A program made the position numbers and the translations under genes. Under the pieces are notes generated by a model. It was not told the DNA's origin and did no database searches. It saw only the letters and a program-made list of their open reading frames with translations. From UBA1941 sp046329575 (GTDB lineage Bacteria; Bacteroidota; Bacteroidia; Chitinophagales; LD1), in NCBI GenBank assembly GCA_046329575.1, contig JAXLUJ010000009.1, forward strand, positions 104,920 to 168,919: a stretch of 64,000 bases of DNA, read 5' to 3'. How positions within the stretch are numbered: position 1 is the stretch's first letter; the number at the start of each line of letters is the position of its first letter. Shown piece by piece: positions 51,103 through 60,314 of the stretch.

Positions 51103-53418
51103 TTAAGGAGCGATAACAATACGTTTGGAACCAAATCCTGAAGTTGTTTCCACCTTTAAGATGTAAACTCCCGGAGCAAAGCTGCCCACTGAAATAGCTT
51201 TAGATGTATGGAATTCTCCCAGGCCAACTACCATTCCCAGATTGTTGAACAAGGTGTAATTTCCTTTTTCGGCACCGGAAGCATGAATCACAAACTGATC
51301 TTTCACCGGATTCGGTACTACGCCAATTTGAAGTGCATTCACCGATTCAATTCCCGCTGGCTCCATGCCCAACGAAGTGCGTGTAGTATTGGTAATCACG
51401 GGTTCGTTGAAATCGAAGTAAATACGAGCCGTATTGCGGATCTCTGTTCCCAGCGCTAATCCCGGTTTCAGTTTGGCTGTATAAGTCACATAACCCTGAC
51501 TGGCGGCATAATTGGTGTGGCTATCAGGCAGCATAATATTGTCGAAAGAAACCACCAATTCATTACCTATAATCTGCGTACGGTGTTGATGACTTTGGCC
51601 CACCACTTTCAGAGTGGAAAGATCAATGTTGTTATCAATCACATCCCGGATTACCACATCATGAGCCGGAGCGCTTCCGGTATTTTGGAAACGAACCATA
51701 AAAGACAAGGCATTGGTGTTGGCCGGAACTACGCCATATTGACCAATTCCTTTTGGTGAAACCGCTTTATCGTTAGGATCCCATGAACCCACAACCGAAT
51801 CTTGTATCATCTGGAAATTATTGGTCAGATCAATATCGCCAACATTGCCATTCACGCGCAGCGAGTCGGTAAGAACGCTTCCTAAAGTAAGTGCAGAAGA
51901 AGCGTTCAGATAAATCATTACCGATTGTGCATTGTAAGGATAAAGGTTGCTATAGTTGAAAGTAAGGGTGCGGGCGGCTACGTTGTGTGCAGCGTACGGA
52001 ATGGAAGCACTCTGGAAAGTAGTACCGGCAGGATAGGTGTAAACCATTGTTCCGTTTGAAACGAATGAGCCCAGATTCAATACTTCGGCATCAACATACA
52101 ATGGGAAACCCGGGGTGATAGTGCTTACATGATAGAGCACTGCTTTTACATCTTCAAATGGAGGAATAACATGAACCGAATCGCAGTAAGTGGAAGAACA
52201 ACCATTGGCGTCAATGGTATTCAAACAAACCAGATAGGCACCATTGGCGTTGTAGATATGGCTAGGATTTACGAGGGTTGAAGTATCGCCGTCGCCAAAG
52301 TCCCAGAAAGAATACACAGGATTATAGCTGCTGTAATTCTGGAATTGAAATACATTCTGGGCGCCAGGTACCTGAGCCGCTGAGAAATATGCCTGGCAGA
52401 AAGACTGATAAATGCTATCGTTATGACAAGCATCTTTAACACAGCCGCTGGCGTCAGTTACAATTGCACAAACATTGCTGCTTGGTGGAATACAATGACC
52501 ATCATTCCACGTTTGACCGTTTACATACCAGGCAGTGGTGTAGGGTGGCTGTCCATCATAGATCGAAACGCCATAACTTGGGTTAGCGCCCGCGCAAACT
52601 ACATTGGTATCGAGATACAAATATGCTTTTAAAGTACATGGATTACCATTACCTACGGTGAGGGTGTAAGAACAACCGACCGCGTCAGCTACTGTAACTA
52701 TTGCTGTACCGTCAACGCAGGTACCACTTCCGGCACCTCCATTGTTCCAGGTGTATGTAAATGGCATTGTGCCTCCCGTAATAACTATATTATAATACGT
52801 TCCCAGCAGGCAGTGCACGGAACTGTCAGCAACTGCATAGGCTGAAAAGTTGGAGCAATTGGGACCGTTGTAGGTATATCCAATTGCCGCGCAACCTAAC
52901 GCATCAGTTACTCGAACACTTGCGCCTGAACTCGATGTCGGATCCACACAGAAGCCGGATTGTGTATTAATCGTTCCATTTGGCGGGCTCCAAAGGTAAG
53001 TATAAGGAGCAGTACCTCCCGTAACAACAGCTGAATAATGCTGCGAGGAAGGAGAACAGGTTCCGTTTGAATCTAACACGGTAGTAACGGTCATATGGCA
53101 ATGTTGGTTATCAAAGGTATCGATATGCGTACAACCCTGAACATCGGTAACCTGAAGTACAGCAGTGCTACCCATGTGCCGGCAAACCGATGTACTGTCG
53201 TGTACCACATCTACGGTATTAAAAACCCAGGTATAGGTGTATGGCGCTGTTCCACTGGTTACAACAGCCGTGAACAACACTCCCGGGCCCGTAGCGGTTT
53301 GGCATCCTGAAGCCGAATCGGCTACTATATATGCCGTCAAATTGCACTGGGCATTCGAAACTACCGCTGTCGCCACCAGCGAACTGATCATCGCGATTTT
53401 TAATAGTATCTTTTTCAT
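51103..53418 (-). CDS. T9SS type A secreted multi-repeat surface protein
   Basis: 771 residues. Signal peptide 1-23 (IAMISSLVATAVVSNA). Residues about 25-340 hold five SprB-like cysteine-containing repeats (GTAPYTYTW, GGTAPYTYLW, GGTMPFTYTW). A PKD domain follows (about 365-415; FWDFGDGDTSTLVNPSHIY), then a DUF11/DUF7619-like beta-domain (SWDPNDKAVSPKGIG; YVTYTAKLKPGLALG; IYFDFNEPVITNTT). The last 75 residues are a type A sorting domain (VVPNPVKDQFVI ... GVYILKVETTSG). Exported by T9SS; likely adhesin or matrix protein. Preceded by a T-rich 144 bp gap. Confidence 0.9.
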   Translation of the reverse strand: MKKILLKIAMISSLVATAVVSNAQCNLTAYIVADSASGCQTATGPGVLFTAVVTSGTAPYTYTWVFNTVDVVHDSTSVCRHMGSTAVLQVTDVQGCTHIDTFDNQHCHMTVTTVLDSNGTCSPSSQHYSAVVTGGTAPYTYLWSPPNGTINTQSGFCVDPTSSSGASVRVTDALGCAAIGYTYNGPNCSNFSAYAVADSSVHCLLGTYYNIVITGGTMPFTYTWNNGGAGSGTCVDGTAIVTVADAVGCSYTLTVGNGNPCTLKAYLYLDTNVVCAGANPSYGVSIYDGQPPYTTAWYVNGQTWNDGHCIPPSSNVCAIVTDASGCVKDACHNDSIYQSFCQAYFSAAQVPGAQNVFQFQNYSSYNPVYSFWDFGDGDTSTLVNPSHIYNANGAYLVCLNTIDANGCSSTYCDSVHVIPPFEDVKAVLYHVSTITPGFPLYVDAEVLNLGSFVSNGTMVYTYPAGTTFQSASIPYAAHNVAARTLTFNYSNLYPYNAQSVMIYLNASSALTLGSVLTDSLRVNGNVGDIDLTNNFQMIQDSVVGSWDPNDKAVSPKGIGQYGVVPANTNALSFMVRFQNTGSAPAHDVVIRDVIDNNIDLSTLKVVGQSHQHRTQIIGNELVVSFDNIMLPDSHTNYAASQGYVTYTAKLKPGLALGTEIRNTARIYFDFNEPVITNTTRTSLGMEPAGIESVNALQIGVVPNPVKDQFVIHASGAEKGNYTLFNNLGMVVGLGEFHTSKAISVGSFAPGVYILKVETTSGFGSKRIVIAP

Positions 53419-53492
53419 TTTGATTTTTTTTAAATTTTTAATCGGAATTGAGGTAGATTTGGGATGAATTAGGGGTAAGAGACTAATTCTGC

Positions 53493-53529
53493 GCCGGTGC
53501 TGCCTTCCAGGGCTGTTACCGGCTATTTT
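53493..53529 (+). other. intergenic hairpin with T-run
   Basis: GCCGGT (53493-53498) and ACCGGC (53518-53523) can pair, with further weak pairing inside, followed by TATTTTTT on the plus strand. No plus-strand gene ends nearby, so a terminator role is unsupported; it may be antisense-directed or chance. Confidence 0.3.
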
Positions 53530-53562
53530 TTATGTGGAATTCATGTGATTGAATTTTTTTTG

Positions 53563-54912
53563 TTAGTGAGTAAAATGTTTGACGTAAACGCCATTCTTCG
53601 TTTGAATTTTCAATAAATAACTACCCTGCGGCAAACCGATGTTCTTCAACAAAATCGTTTCAGTATTGGCCTTGGGTGCTGCATAAAGCACCTCGCGGCC
53701 CAAAGCATCCACGATATACAACTCCTCTATTGTTTCCGCCGAGCGAACAGTCAGATAGCTCAAGGCAGGATTCGGATACAACTGCCAGATGTTCTCCGGA
53801 ATTGCCGGGATTCCGTTCGGCTCCTTTTTCATAGTAAGCTGAATTGGCTTTACAGCTATAGGAATAGCGATGTCAAAAGCCGAAATCAAACGCACCTGTT
53901 TGATAATAATCTGAAGAGGATACTTACCTGCCGGGCGGATCACGCCGTCAATGTTATCAATCACCGGAATTTTTATGGTGAGAATGGTACCACCGCCCGA
54001 CGACGCGCGGTGATTGGTTTTCACTAACGCCAAATTATTACGGGTGAACAGCGAGTGGTTAAATAACAGCGATGAATCGCGTGAACCGGCTAACCAACTG
54101 GTCTCGGTTTTTATTTCTGATAAATCGGCCCGCATGCAGTTAGAATCAAGTTCTAACCGGAAGGCAATGCCATAAGCCTGCGCAGTTTGGGCCGATGAAC
54201 CAAGGTGCAGCGATAATTGCAGTGTATCTAAGTCGTGAACCGTATCATTAAGCGCCACCAATTCCAACAAACTGCCATCCGGTTCTACAGCACTCAGTTC
54301 GCGAGGCTGATAAACAATAGCTGTATTCAACCGATTGTAGTTCGAGGCAATTTCATTCTGATCTTGAAAATCTACGATCCCGTCGTTATTTCCATCGGCA
54401 GCTCCCGGGTTGGAATTGATGTAAGATGAAGGATCCCATGCAAAACTTTGGATACTATCAGTGGAGGCGCGTGGCGGGCCGGATGCGCCATATGCCAGGC
54501 CCAGCGCCAACACGTCGAAATTTTCAACCAAACCGTTATTATCGGCATCACCGGGAAATACCGTGGTATTAGGCGCCAGAACGCTCATGAAAACTAAGGC
54601 CGTATCGCGTTTCCCGGCAGTGTCAAGTAAGGTGTAAAGTAATTTATCGGTGCCGGAATAGTTGGCGTTGGCGCAATAGGTTAGTTTAGAGCCGGAAAAA
54701 GAAGCTTGGCCATGCAAGGGTGCGGTTACAATCCAGGCGCTGTCTAAAACAGTATAGGCGTCGTTAGCTGTTACTGTTAAACCGGTGCGGCAACTGCCCT
54801 GAAGCACCATGTAGAAATCGTTGTGTGCCTGAGGTTGCGCAAAAGCAGCAACGGCGTGCAACAACAGCAGCGCAAATGAGCCTTTTTTAATTAGTGCGGC
54901 AATCCTGTTCAT
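53563..54912 (-). CDS. T9SS type A secreted protein with dockerin-like calcium repeats
   Basis: 449 residues from ATG 54912; a GTG at 54930 is upstream but falls at the predicted transcript start. Signal peptide ends AVAAFAQ. An Ig-like N-domain is followed by two EF-hand/dockerin-like loops: GDADNNGLVENFD (about 119-131) and ADGNNDGIVDFQD (about 172-184), then a cohesin-like or beta-rich domain (about 205-365) and a type A sorting domain at the end (LYPNPALSYLTVRS ... GSYLLKIQTKNGVYVKHF). Exported by T9SS. The family is common in Bacteroidota surface proteins; the function is unknown. Confidence 0.87.
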   Translation of the reverse strand: MNRIAALIKKGSFALLLLHAVAAFAQPQAHNDFYMVLQGSCRTGLTVTANDAYTVLDSAWIVTAPLHGQASFSGSKLTYCANANYSGTDKLLYTLLDTAGKRDTALVFMSVLAPNTTVFPGDADNNGLVENFDVLALGLAYGASGPPRASTDSIQSFAWDPSSYINSNPGAADGNNDGIVDFQDQNEIASNYNRLNTAIVYQPRELSAVEPDGSLLELVALNDTVHDLDTLQLSLHLGSSAQTAQAYGIAFRLELDSNCMRADLSEIKTETSWLAGSRDSSLLFNHSLFTRNNLALVKTNHRASSGGGTILTIKIPVIDNIDGVIRPAGKYPLQIIIKQVRLISAFDIAIPIAVKPIQLTMKKEPNGIPAIPENIWQLYPNPALSYLTVRSAETIEELYIVDALGREVLYAAPKANTETILLKNIGLPQGSYLLKIQTKNGVYVKHFTH

Positions 54913-54934
54913 AGCATCTTTTTTATTCACGGAA

Positions 54935-54942
54935 CAAATATA
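54935..54942 (-). promoter_or_regulatory. candidate -7 element of the dockerin-like gene
   Basis: On the minus strand TATATTTG, an exact TAnnTTTG. Transcription would start near 54928, which favours the ATG at 54912 over the GTG at 54930. The TTTG partner is 14 bases upstream, closer than usual. Confidence 0.4.
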
Positions 54943-55006
54943 TCTGCACCACCCATCAAAAATTGATACATTTATTTGACCTTTTCCAATTATAAAAAAT
55001 AATAAT

Positions 55007-56437
55007 ATGAAAGAGCCTCAAAGTTTCAGCACCTTGCTGTGCGAGGTGGCCGCTTCGCTTTCCAATTTAGAAAAACAAAGGCTTTCGGCCTTTCTGGAAA
55101 GCCAATACTTCAACAGCGTAAAAGCCTTGCCGGCTTTATTTCAATTTACCCTGGCGCATTTGAATGGAGAAAATGATGGAACCGTGAAAAGCGCCATGCA
55201 GGCGCTTCGTTTAAAATCAGGGAACGAAAAAAAGTTTCGAAATGCCGTAAGCGCCCTGCTATCGGCGATTCAGGAATTTCTATACTTCGAAAATGTAAGG
55301 CAGGAAAAACCATTTTATCAGGAATACTGTTTTTATCAATACCGCGACCGAAATCTGGCCGTACCCTTAAATGATATCACCCGTCAGTTAGCTCATAACT
55401 TCAATCAAACCGATCAGTATTCACCGGCGCATGAATTAGCGCGCGCGCAGGCTTTGGAATTGCTGGAAACATCGGCTGATATTTCTCACAAAAAGTTTGT
55501 AAAGCGGCCTTATGCGGCCGATTTCAGCCGGCCATCATCGTTAGAAACTTACTACGTCATCCAAAAGTTGCGGCAAATAGTAAATGCATTAAACGAACAG
55601 TGGATTTATAATCAGCAACGGGATATTTTTAATGAAAAGGAGGTGCTGAAACTGGCCGCTAATCCGGCTATCAAGGCGAATCCGCTGGTTAAAGCCTATA
55701 CCTTACTTTGCGATTTGCTGCGCCACCGAAGTGATAAAGCTTTTGATGATTTTGTTGAGTTTTTTAATCGTTCGAACAAAAAGTTTACCCGTGAAATGAA
55801 TGTGGAACTGCATACTTTTGCCACTAACATTTGTATTGCAAAAATCAATTCGGGTGATGCTTCCTACCAATTAAAACTATTTGATTTGTATGCCGACGCG
55901 CTGCGCCAGGGTGTGCTACTGGATAGGAATCGTTTAGACCCCCGGCATTTCAAAAATATTGTTGCCGTTGCCCTACGAAACGGCAAAACCGACTGGACCG
56001 ATTACTTTATTCACAACTATAAAAAGTACTTGCCGGCTGCGGAACGCGAAAATGCGGTGAACTACAATACCGCCCAATTTCTGTTCTTCAAACAGGATTA
56101 TTCAAAGGCTTTAAAACACCTTCAAACCGTAACTTTATCTGACACCTTTTACGGATTAGACGCTCGTGCGCTCATGCTGAAATGCTTCTATGAAACCGAT
56201 GAAAAAGAAGCCTTCCTGAATGCCTATTACAGTTTTAGGCAGTATGTAAACCGCAAGAAAAATGTTTCCTCGCAGCATCGCCGTAACTACTCTAATTTTT
56301 TACGCTTTGCGAAGTTGCTTATCAATTTACGTTCGTCTGATAAAGCGCGCTGCGCGCGAATTAGTTCCAACCTGAAAGCGACGGCACACATGGCTGATAA
56401 ACGGTGGCTGTTGGAGAAAATGGCGGCTTTTGAATAA
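55007..56437 (+). CDS. large helical protein of unknown function
   Basis: 476 residues, cytoplasmic (no signal or membrane segment). Nearly all alpha-helical and rich in Phe, Tyr, Lys and Asn; some stretches resemble TPR-like pairs (AQFLFFKQDYSKALKHLQTV, ALMLKCFYETDEKEAFLNAY). No catalytic motif is visible. Similar uncharacterised proteins seem to occur in Bacteroidota, but I cannot name a family. Divergent from the dockerin-like gene and convergent with nuoE across a 473 bp repeat region. Confidence 0.82.
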   Translation: MKEPQSFSTLLCEVAASLSNLEKQRLSAFLESQYFNSVKALPALFQFTLAHLNGENDGTVKSAMQALRLKSGNEKKFRNAVSALLSAIQEFLYFENVRQEKPFYQEYCFYQYRDRNLAVPLNDITRQLAHNFNQTDQYSPAHELARAQALELLETSADISHKKFVKRPYAADFSRPSSLETYYVIQKLRQIVNALNEQWIYNQQRDIFNEKEVLKLAANPAIKANPLVKAYTLLCDLLRHRSDKAFDDFVEFFNRSNKKFTREMNVELHTFATNICIAKINSGDASYQLKLFDLYADALRQGVLLDRNRLDPRHFKNIVAVALRNGKTDWTDYFIHNYKKYLPAAERENAVNYNTAQFLFFKQDYSKALKHLQTVTLSDTFYGLDARALMLKCFYETDEKEAFLNAYYSFRQYVNRKKNVSSQHRRNYSNFLRFAKLLINLRSSDKARCARISSNLKATAHMADKRWLLEKMAAFE

Positions 56438-56910
56438 TCGAAAAATGTCAACGAATTTCAAATGCCGTAGTTGCATGAATATACTGTCTAAACAGGATTT
56501 TTATTTTTGCGGATGCCGGGCTGTTCGCTGCAAGTCCTCAGCCGCGGCATAATGTTTGTGATCCTTGAAATGCAGCAGTGGCGCGGCTTCCGGGCTTTCC
56601 GCTTCCATCCCTACCGCGGTTTGCCAAAATATAAAGCCTTACTCATTTTGAACAACATACACAGGTCCATTTAAATATTTCATCACCTTTTGAGGCGATG
56701 CTATTCCTTGGCACGTCTGAATTATTCATGCAACAACGCCATTACGATTTACGAAAAAGGAGGTTGGTCATAGTAATACAAGCCTGATGCATTTCGTAAT
56801 TCGTAATTTTGAATTCGTAATTTATTCGCTGCGGCCCTCCGGGATTTCTTTCCCGATTCCAACCAGGTAGTCTAAATGTAGTGGGAACTTGGGTTTCGGG
56901 CGAAGTGCCT
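56438..56910. repeat. non-coding gap with dispersed palindromic repeat, copy 2
   Basis: 473 bp without a gene. Module A at 56526-56547 differs from the 33.4 kb copy at one base in 22. Module B CGGGCTTTCCGCT is at 56591-56603. The inverted-repeat unit lies at 56741-56825 (arms 56741-56756 and 56792-56807, one mismatch) with the same loop word GGTTGGTCATAG and the trailing TTTCGTAATTCGTAATTTT. Between B and the inverted repeat lie about 130 bases not seen in copy 1. Another palindrome-like stretch follows (GCGGCCCTCCGGGATTTC). Same orientation as copy 1, different module order. Confidence 0.75.
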
Positions 56911-57444
56911 TTACACAACGCTCAGTGTTTCTACTTTCCCTGCCTTGCAATTTTCAAGCAGTTCGTCGATTTTTTGTGGAGTAAGAAACTCATGGTAAAA
57001 GTCGCCCAATTGCAACATAGGCGCATAGCCACAAGCGCCAAGGCATTCCACACCTTTCACGCTGAACAGCCCGTCGGAAGTTACCTGACCTTCTTCAACT
57101 CCTAGTTTTTTGCAGGTATATTCCATCAAATCTTCGGCTCCGCGAGTAACACAGCAACTGGTACGGCAAAATTCAAGCATGTACTTGCCTGTAGGCTTTT
57201 GGTTGTACATGGTGTAAAAGCTCACCACTTCATAAACTTCAACAGGTAGTATTCCCAACAGTTCGGCGATTTTATCCATAGCAGCAACGGTAAGCCAATT
57301 GTCCTGTTCATCCTGTACCTCATGAAGTACGGTAAGCAGGGCGCTTTTTTGTTTTCCTTCCGGGAAACGGCTTTTCAGCAATTCAATGCGCGCCATTAAT
57401 TTTTCAGAGAAAGGCTTTAACTCAGTTGTTTTTATGTTCAGCAT
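56911..57444 (-). CDS. nuoE: NADH-quinone oxidoreductase subunit E
   Basis: 177 residues; 2Fe-2S (N1a) subunit of the complex I NADH module. Ligands visible: Cys93 and Cys98 in FCRTSCCVT (C-x4-C) and Cys134 and Cys138 in ECLGACGY (C-x3-C). Helical N-domain typical of the family. 21 bp after nuoD. It is the last nuo gene here: nuoF does not follow, the strand ends in a repeat region and a convergent gene. Confidence 0.96.
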   Translation of the reverse strand: MLNIKTTELKPFSEKLMARIELLKSRFPEGKQKSALLTVLHEVQDEQDNWLTVAAMDKIAELLGILPVEVYEVVSFYTMYNQKPTGKYMLEFCRTSCCVTRGAEDLMEYTCKKLGVEEGQVTSDGLFSVKGVECLGACGYAPMLQLGDFYHEFLTPQKIDELLENCKAGKVETLSVV

Positions 57445-57465
57445 AAGTAGTTCGTTTGGATTGAA

Positions 57466-58710
57466 TCAGGCGTCTAACTCACCTGCAATTACGTTTAAGG
57501 AACTCATGATCAGAATGGCATCGCTTAAAAGTCCGCCTTTAATCATTTCGGTAAAAGCCTGATAGTAAATGAAACAAGGTCTTCTGAAATGCAATCGATA
57601 AGGCACGCGGCTACCGTCGCTCACCAAATAAAAGCCCAGTTCGCCATTGCCGCCTTCTACGGCCTGGTAAACTTCTCCCTTTGGCACCGGAATTTCGCCC
57701 ATCACAATTTTAAAATGATAAATGAGCGCTTCCATGTTGTTATACACTTCACTTTTCGGAGGCAAATAATAATCAGGAACATCGGCATGCCATCCACCTT
57801 CCTTCGGCATTTTGTCCAGCGCCTGGCGAATGATTTTCAAACTTTCCCGAACTTCTTGTTGGCGAACCATGTACCTATCGTAGGTGTCGCCATTTTTACC
57901 CACAGGAATATCAAACTGAAAATCTTCATATGAACAGTATGGGCTTACCACGCGAAGGTCGTAATCAACACCGGCAGCGCGCAGGTTGGGACCGGTGAAA
58001 CCGAATTCCATGGCGCGTTTGGCGCTGATGCCGCCAACATTGTTGCAACGGTCCATAAAAATACGGTTACGGGTAAGCAACTGATCGAACTCTTCCCAGG
58101 CCACCGGAAAATCTTTCATGAACGTGTCCAGTTTGCGCCAGGCGGCATCGCTCCAATCGCGTTCAAAACCACCCATTCGGCCCATATTGGTCGTTAGGCG
58201 AGCGCCGCAAATTTCTTCAAAAATCTCGTAGATCTTTTCGCGGTATTGAAAGATGTGGAGAAAGCCGGTAAAGGCGCCGGAATCTACACCCAGAATGGAG
58301 TTACAGATAATATGGTCGGCAATTCGCGATAGTTCCATAACAATCACGCGCATGTATTGCACGCGCCTGGGAATTTCGATACCCAGCAATTTTTCAACCG
58401 TAAGCCACCAGCCCATATTGTTGATAGGCGAACTGCAGTAGTTCATGCGGTCGGTAAGCGGAGTGATCTGATAGAACGGCCGGTTTTCGGCAATTTTTTC
58501 AAAGGCACGGTGAATATAACCCATGGTTTGCTCGGCATCAACAATGCGCTCGCCATCCATTAATAACACATTTTGAAAAATGCCGTGCGTAGCAGGGTGG
58601 GAGGGGCCGAGGTTGAGAATAGACAACTCGCTTCCGTCTTCGTTTTCGCGAAGACGAATCATTTTGTTGTACTTCTCTTCAATATTTTTTGAAAGTGTGA
58701 TGGCACTCAT
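57466..58710 (-). CDS. nuoD: NADH-quinone oxidoreductase subunit D
   Basis: 414 residues; 49-kDa homologue forming part of the quinone site in the hydrophilic arm. Signatures: LNLGPSHPATHGI, MGYIHRAFEKIAENR, DRMNYCSSPINNMG, GVDSGAFTGFLH, and the C-terminal RLHFRRPCFIYYQAF and LDA end. Separate from nuoC (no nuoCD fusion). 16 bp after nuoC. Confidence 0.97.
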   Translation of the reverse strand: MSAITLSKNIEEKYNKMIRLRENEDGSELSILNLGPSHPATHGIFQNVLLMDGERIVDAEQTMGYIHRAFEKIAENRPFYQITPLTDRMNYCSSPINNMGWWLTVEKLLGIEIPRRVQYMRVIVMELSRIADHIICNSILGVDSGAFTGFLHIFQYREKIYEIFEEICGARLTTNMGRMGGFERDWSDAAWRKLDTFMKDFPVAWEEFDQLLTRNRIFMDRCNNVGGISAKRAMEFGFTGPNLRAAGVDYDLRVVSPYCSYEDFQFDIPVGKNGDTYDRYMVRQQEVRESLKIIRQALDKMPKEGGWHADVPDYYLPPKSEVYNNMEALIYHFKIVMGEIPVPKGEVYQAVEGGNGELGFYLVSDGSRVPYRLHFRRPCFIYYQAFTEMIKGGLLSDAILIMSSLNVIAGELDA

Positions 58711-58726
58711 AGTTGCTGTTTCAGAA

Positions 58727-59263
58727 TTAATTAAGCGCTACATTATTGGCTTGTGGCACACGGCCGAAATAACGATCGTCCTTATCGGTTCGGTGCGGAT
58801 CTTCCATCGGATATTCCTTCCGCATTGGGAAACTCGTCATTTCGTCCATGTTCAGTATGCGGCGTAAATCGGGATGCCCTTTGAAAATGATGCCGTAGAA
58901 GTCGTAAGTTTCCCGTTCGCACCAATTAGCAGCCGGAAACAAATCGCAAACGGAATCAATCTCCGGTTTATCGGCCGGCAGCAGCACTTTAATTCGAATG
59001 CGCACGCGGTCGATCCAATTGTGCAGATGGTAGATTACGCCAAATTGCGCGGCAGGGTCGTTTTCGGGGTAATGCGCGCCGCAGATATCGGTAAAGAAAT
59101 TAAAGCGCAGCGTTTCATCATCATGAAGAAATTGAAGGAGTTCGCGCGAGTGATTGCGATCAACGATAACCGCCAGCACATCGAGTGAACTTTCATCCAC
59201 CTTTACGCTTTCGCCAAATTTTGCGTTAATTTTTTCAAGTATTGTTGAGTTTTCCAATGCCAT
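58727..59263 (-). CDS. nuoC: NADH-quinone oxidoreductase subunit C
   Basis: 178 residues; 30-kDa homologue. Signatures: FFTDICGAHYPEND, the segment VIYHLHNWIDRVRIRIKVLL, and WCERETYDFYGIIFKGHPDLRRI split here as WCERETYDFYG / IIFKGHPDLRRI. C-terminal RIL...MTSFPMRKEYP is also typical. Peripheral arm, binds NuoD and NuoB. Confidence 0.96.
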   Translation of the reverse strand: MALENSTILEKINAKFGESVKVDESSLDVLAVIVDRNHSRELLQFLHDDETLRFNFFTDICGAHYPENDPAAQFGVIYHLHNWIDRVRIRIKVLLPADKPEIDSVCDLFPAANWCERETYDFYGIIFKGHPDLRRILNMDEMTSFPMRKEYPMEDPHRTDKDDRYFGRVPQANNVALN

Positions 59264-59269
59264 TTCAAA

Positions 59270-59839
59270 TTAGTTTACGCTGATGCCATAGCTGGCAAGA
59301 AGTGCTTTATATTCCGGACTGTTTCTGCGGCGCAGGGGTTCATTTTTCACGATCTCCTGCAGTTTCATAATACCATCCAGAATTTGCTCGGGCCTTGGCG
59401 GACAGCCTGGCACGTACACATCCACCGGAATAATTTTATCGATGCCTTGTAACACGCTATAGGTATCAAAAATTCCGCCGGAACAGGCACACGCGCCAAC
59501 TGCGATTACCCAGCGTGGTTCGGCCATTTGTTCATAAACATTGCGCAACACCGGACCCAATTTTTTTGAGATGGTGCCCATTACCAGCAGCATATCGGCC
59601 TGGCGCGGGGAGAACGAAGGGCGTTCAGAACCGAAGCGAGCCAGATCGTAAGTAGAGGCCATGGTTGCCATAAACTCAATACCGCAGCAGGAAGTGGCAA
59701 AAGGCAAAGGCCACAGCGATTTGGAGCGCGCCAAACCTACCACAGCATCCAGCGAGGTAGCAAAAAAGCCTTCACCCTGTACTCCGGGAGGAGGGGCCAC
59801 CATCTTCACTTCGCTATTTTCAAATTTATTTTCAGCCAT
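59270..59839 (-). CDS. nuoB: NADH-quinone oxidoreductase subunit B
   Basis: 189 residues; carries cluster N2 (4Fe-4S), the last electron donor to quinone. Ligands: Cys51-Cys52 in TSCCGIE, Cys117 in VGACACSGGIF and Cys146 in VPGCPPRPEQ. Also SPRQADMLLVMG. 6 bp from nuoC and 15 bp from nuoA. Confidence 0.97.
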   Translation of the reverse strand: MAENKFENSEVKMVAPPPGVQGEGFFATSLDAVVGLARSKSLWPLPFATSCCGIEFMATMASTYDLARFGSERPSFSPRQADMLLVMGTISKKLGPVLRNVYEQMAEPRWVIAVGACACSGGIFDTYSVLQGIDKIIPVDVYVPGCPPRPEQILDGIMKLQEIVKNEPLRRRNSPEYKALLASYGISVN

Positions 59840-59854
59840 AATTTTCAGTTTAAA

Positions 59855-60220
59855 TTATTCCCAATCCAGCGCACCTTTCTTGATGATGTAAAAGAAACCG
59901 GCCAGAAGCGTTCCCATGAACAGGAACATTTTCCATAAACCCACAAAGCCCAAAGCTTTGAAATTAACTGCCCAGGGATACAGAAAGATCACCTCTATAT
60001 CGAACAACACAAACAGTATAGCCACCAGAAAATACTTCACGGAGAATGGAATGCGGGCATTACCATAGCTTTGGATACCGCATTCAAAATTTTCGTCTTT
60101 CACACGGGAGTTCCGCCGCGGGCCAATCCAGTGTGACAGGGCCAGCATCAAGGCAACAAAGGCGGCTGCAAACACGCCCTGCATCAAAATAGGGATGAAG
60201 TTCAATTGTGAATTTTCCAT
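59855..60220 (-). CDS. nuoA: NADH-quinone oxidoreductase subunit A
   Basis: 121 residues; membrane subunit with three helices (about 9-31, 63-86, 92-114). The conserved loop NFECGIQSYGNARIPFSVKY carries the family Cys. First gene of the nuoABCDE run; the 94 bp ahead hold no clear promoter to my eye. Confidence 0.95.
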   Translation of the reverse strand: MENSQLNFIPILMQGVFAAAFVALMLALSHWIGPRRNSRVKDENFECGIQSYGNARIPFSVKYFLVAILFVLFDIEVIFLYPWAVNFKALGFVGLWKMFLFMGTLLAGFFYIIKKGALDWE

Positions 60221-60314
60221 GGTTTTTTCCTGAGCGGTGAAATTAAGCTAGTGCGCTTAGAATACAACCTTTTTATCCACAAAAAGTTCATTGCAGGAAA
60301 ACCATAAAACTGGC

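Noticed and set aside
56640..56740. Possible minus-strand transposase or peptide remnant in the repeat region
   Set aside because: A short open frame of under 30 codons exists, but nothing ties it to a known family.
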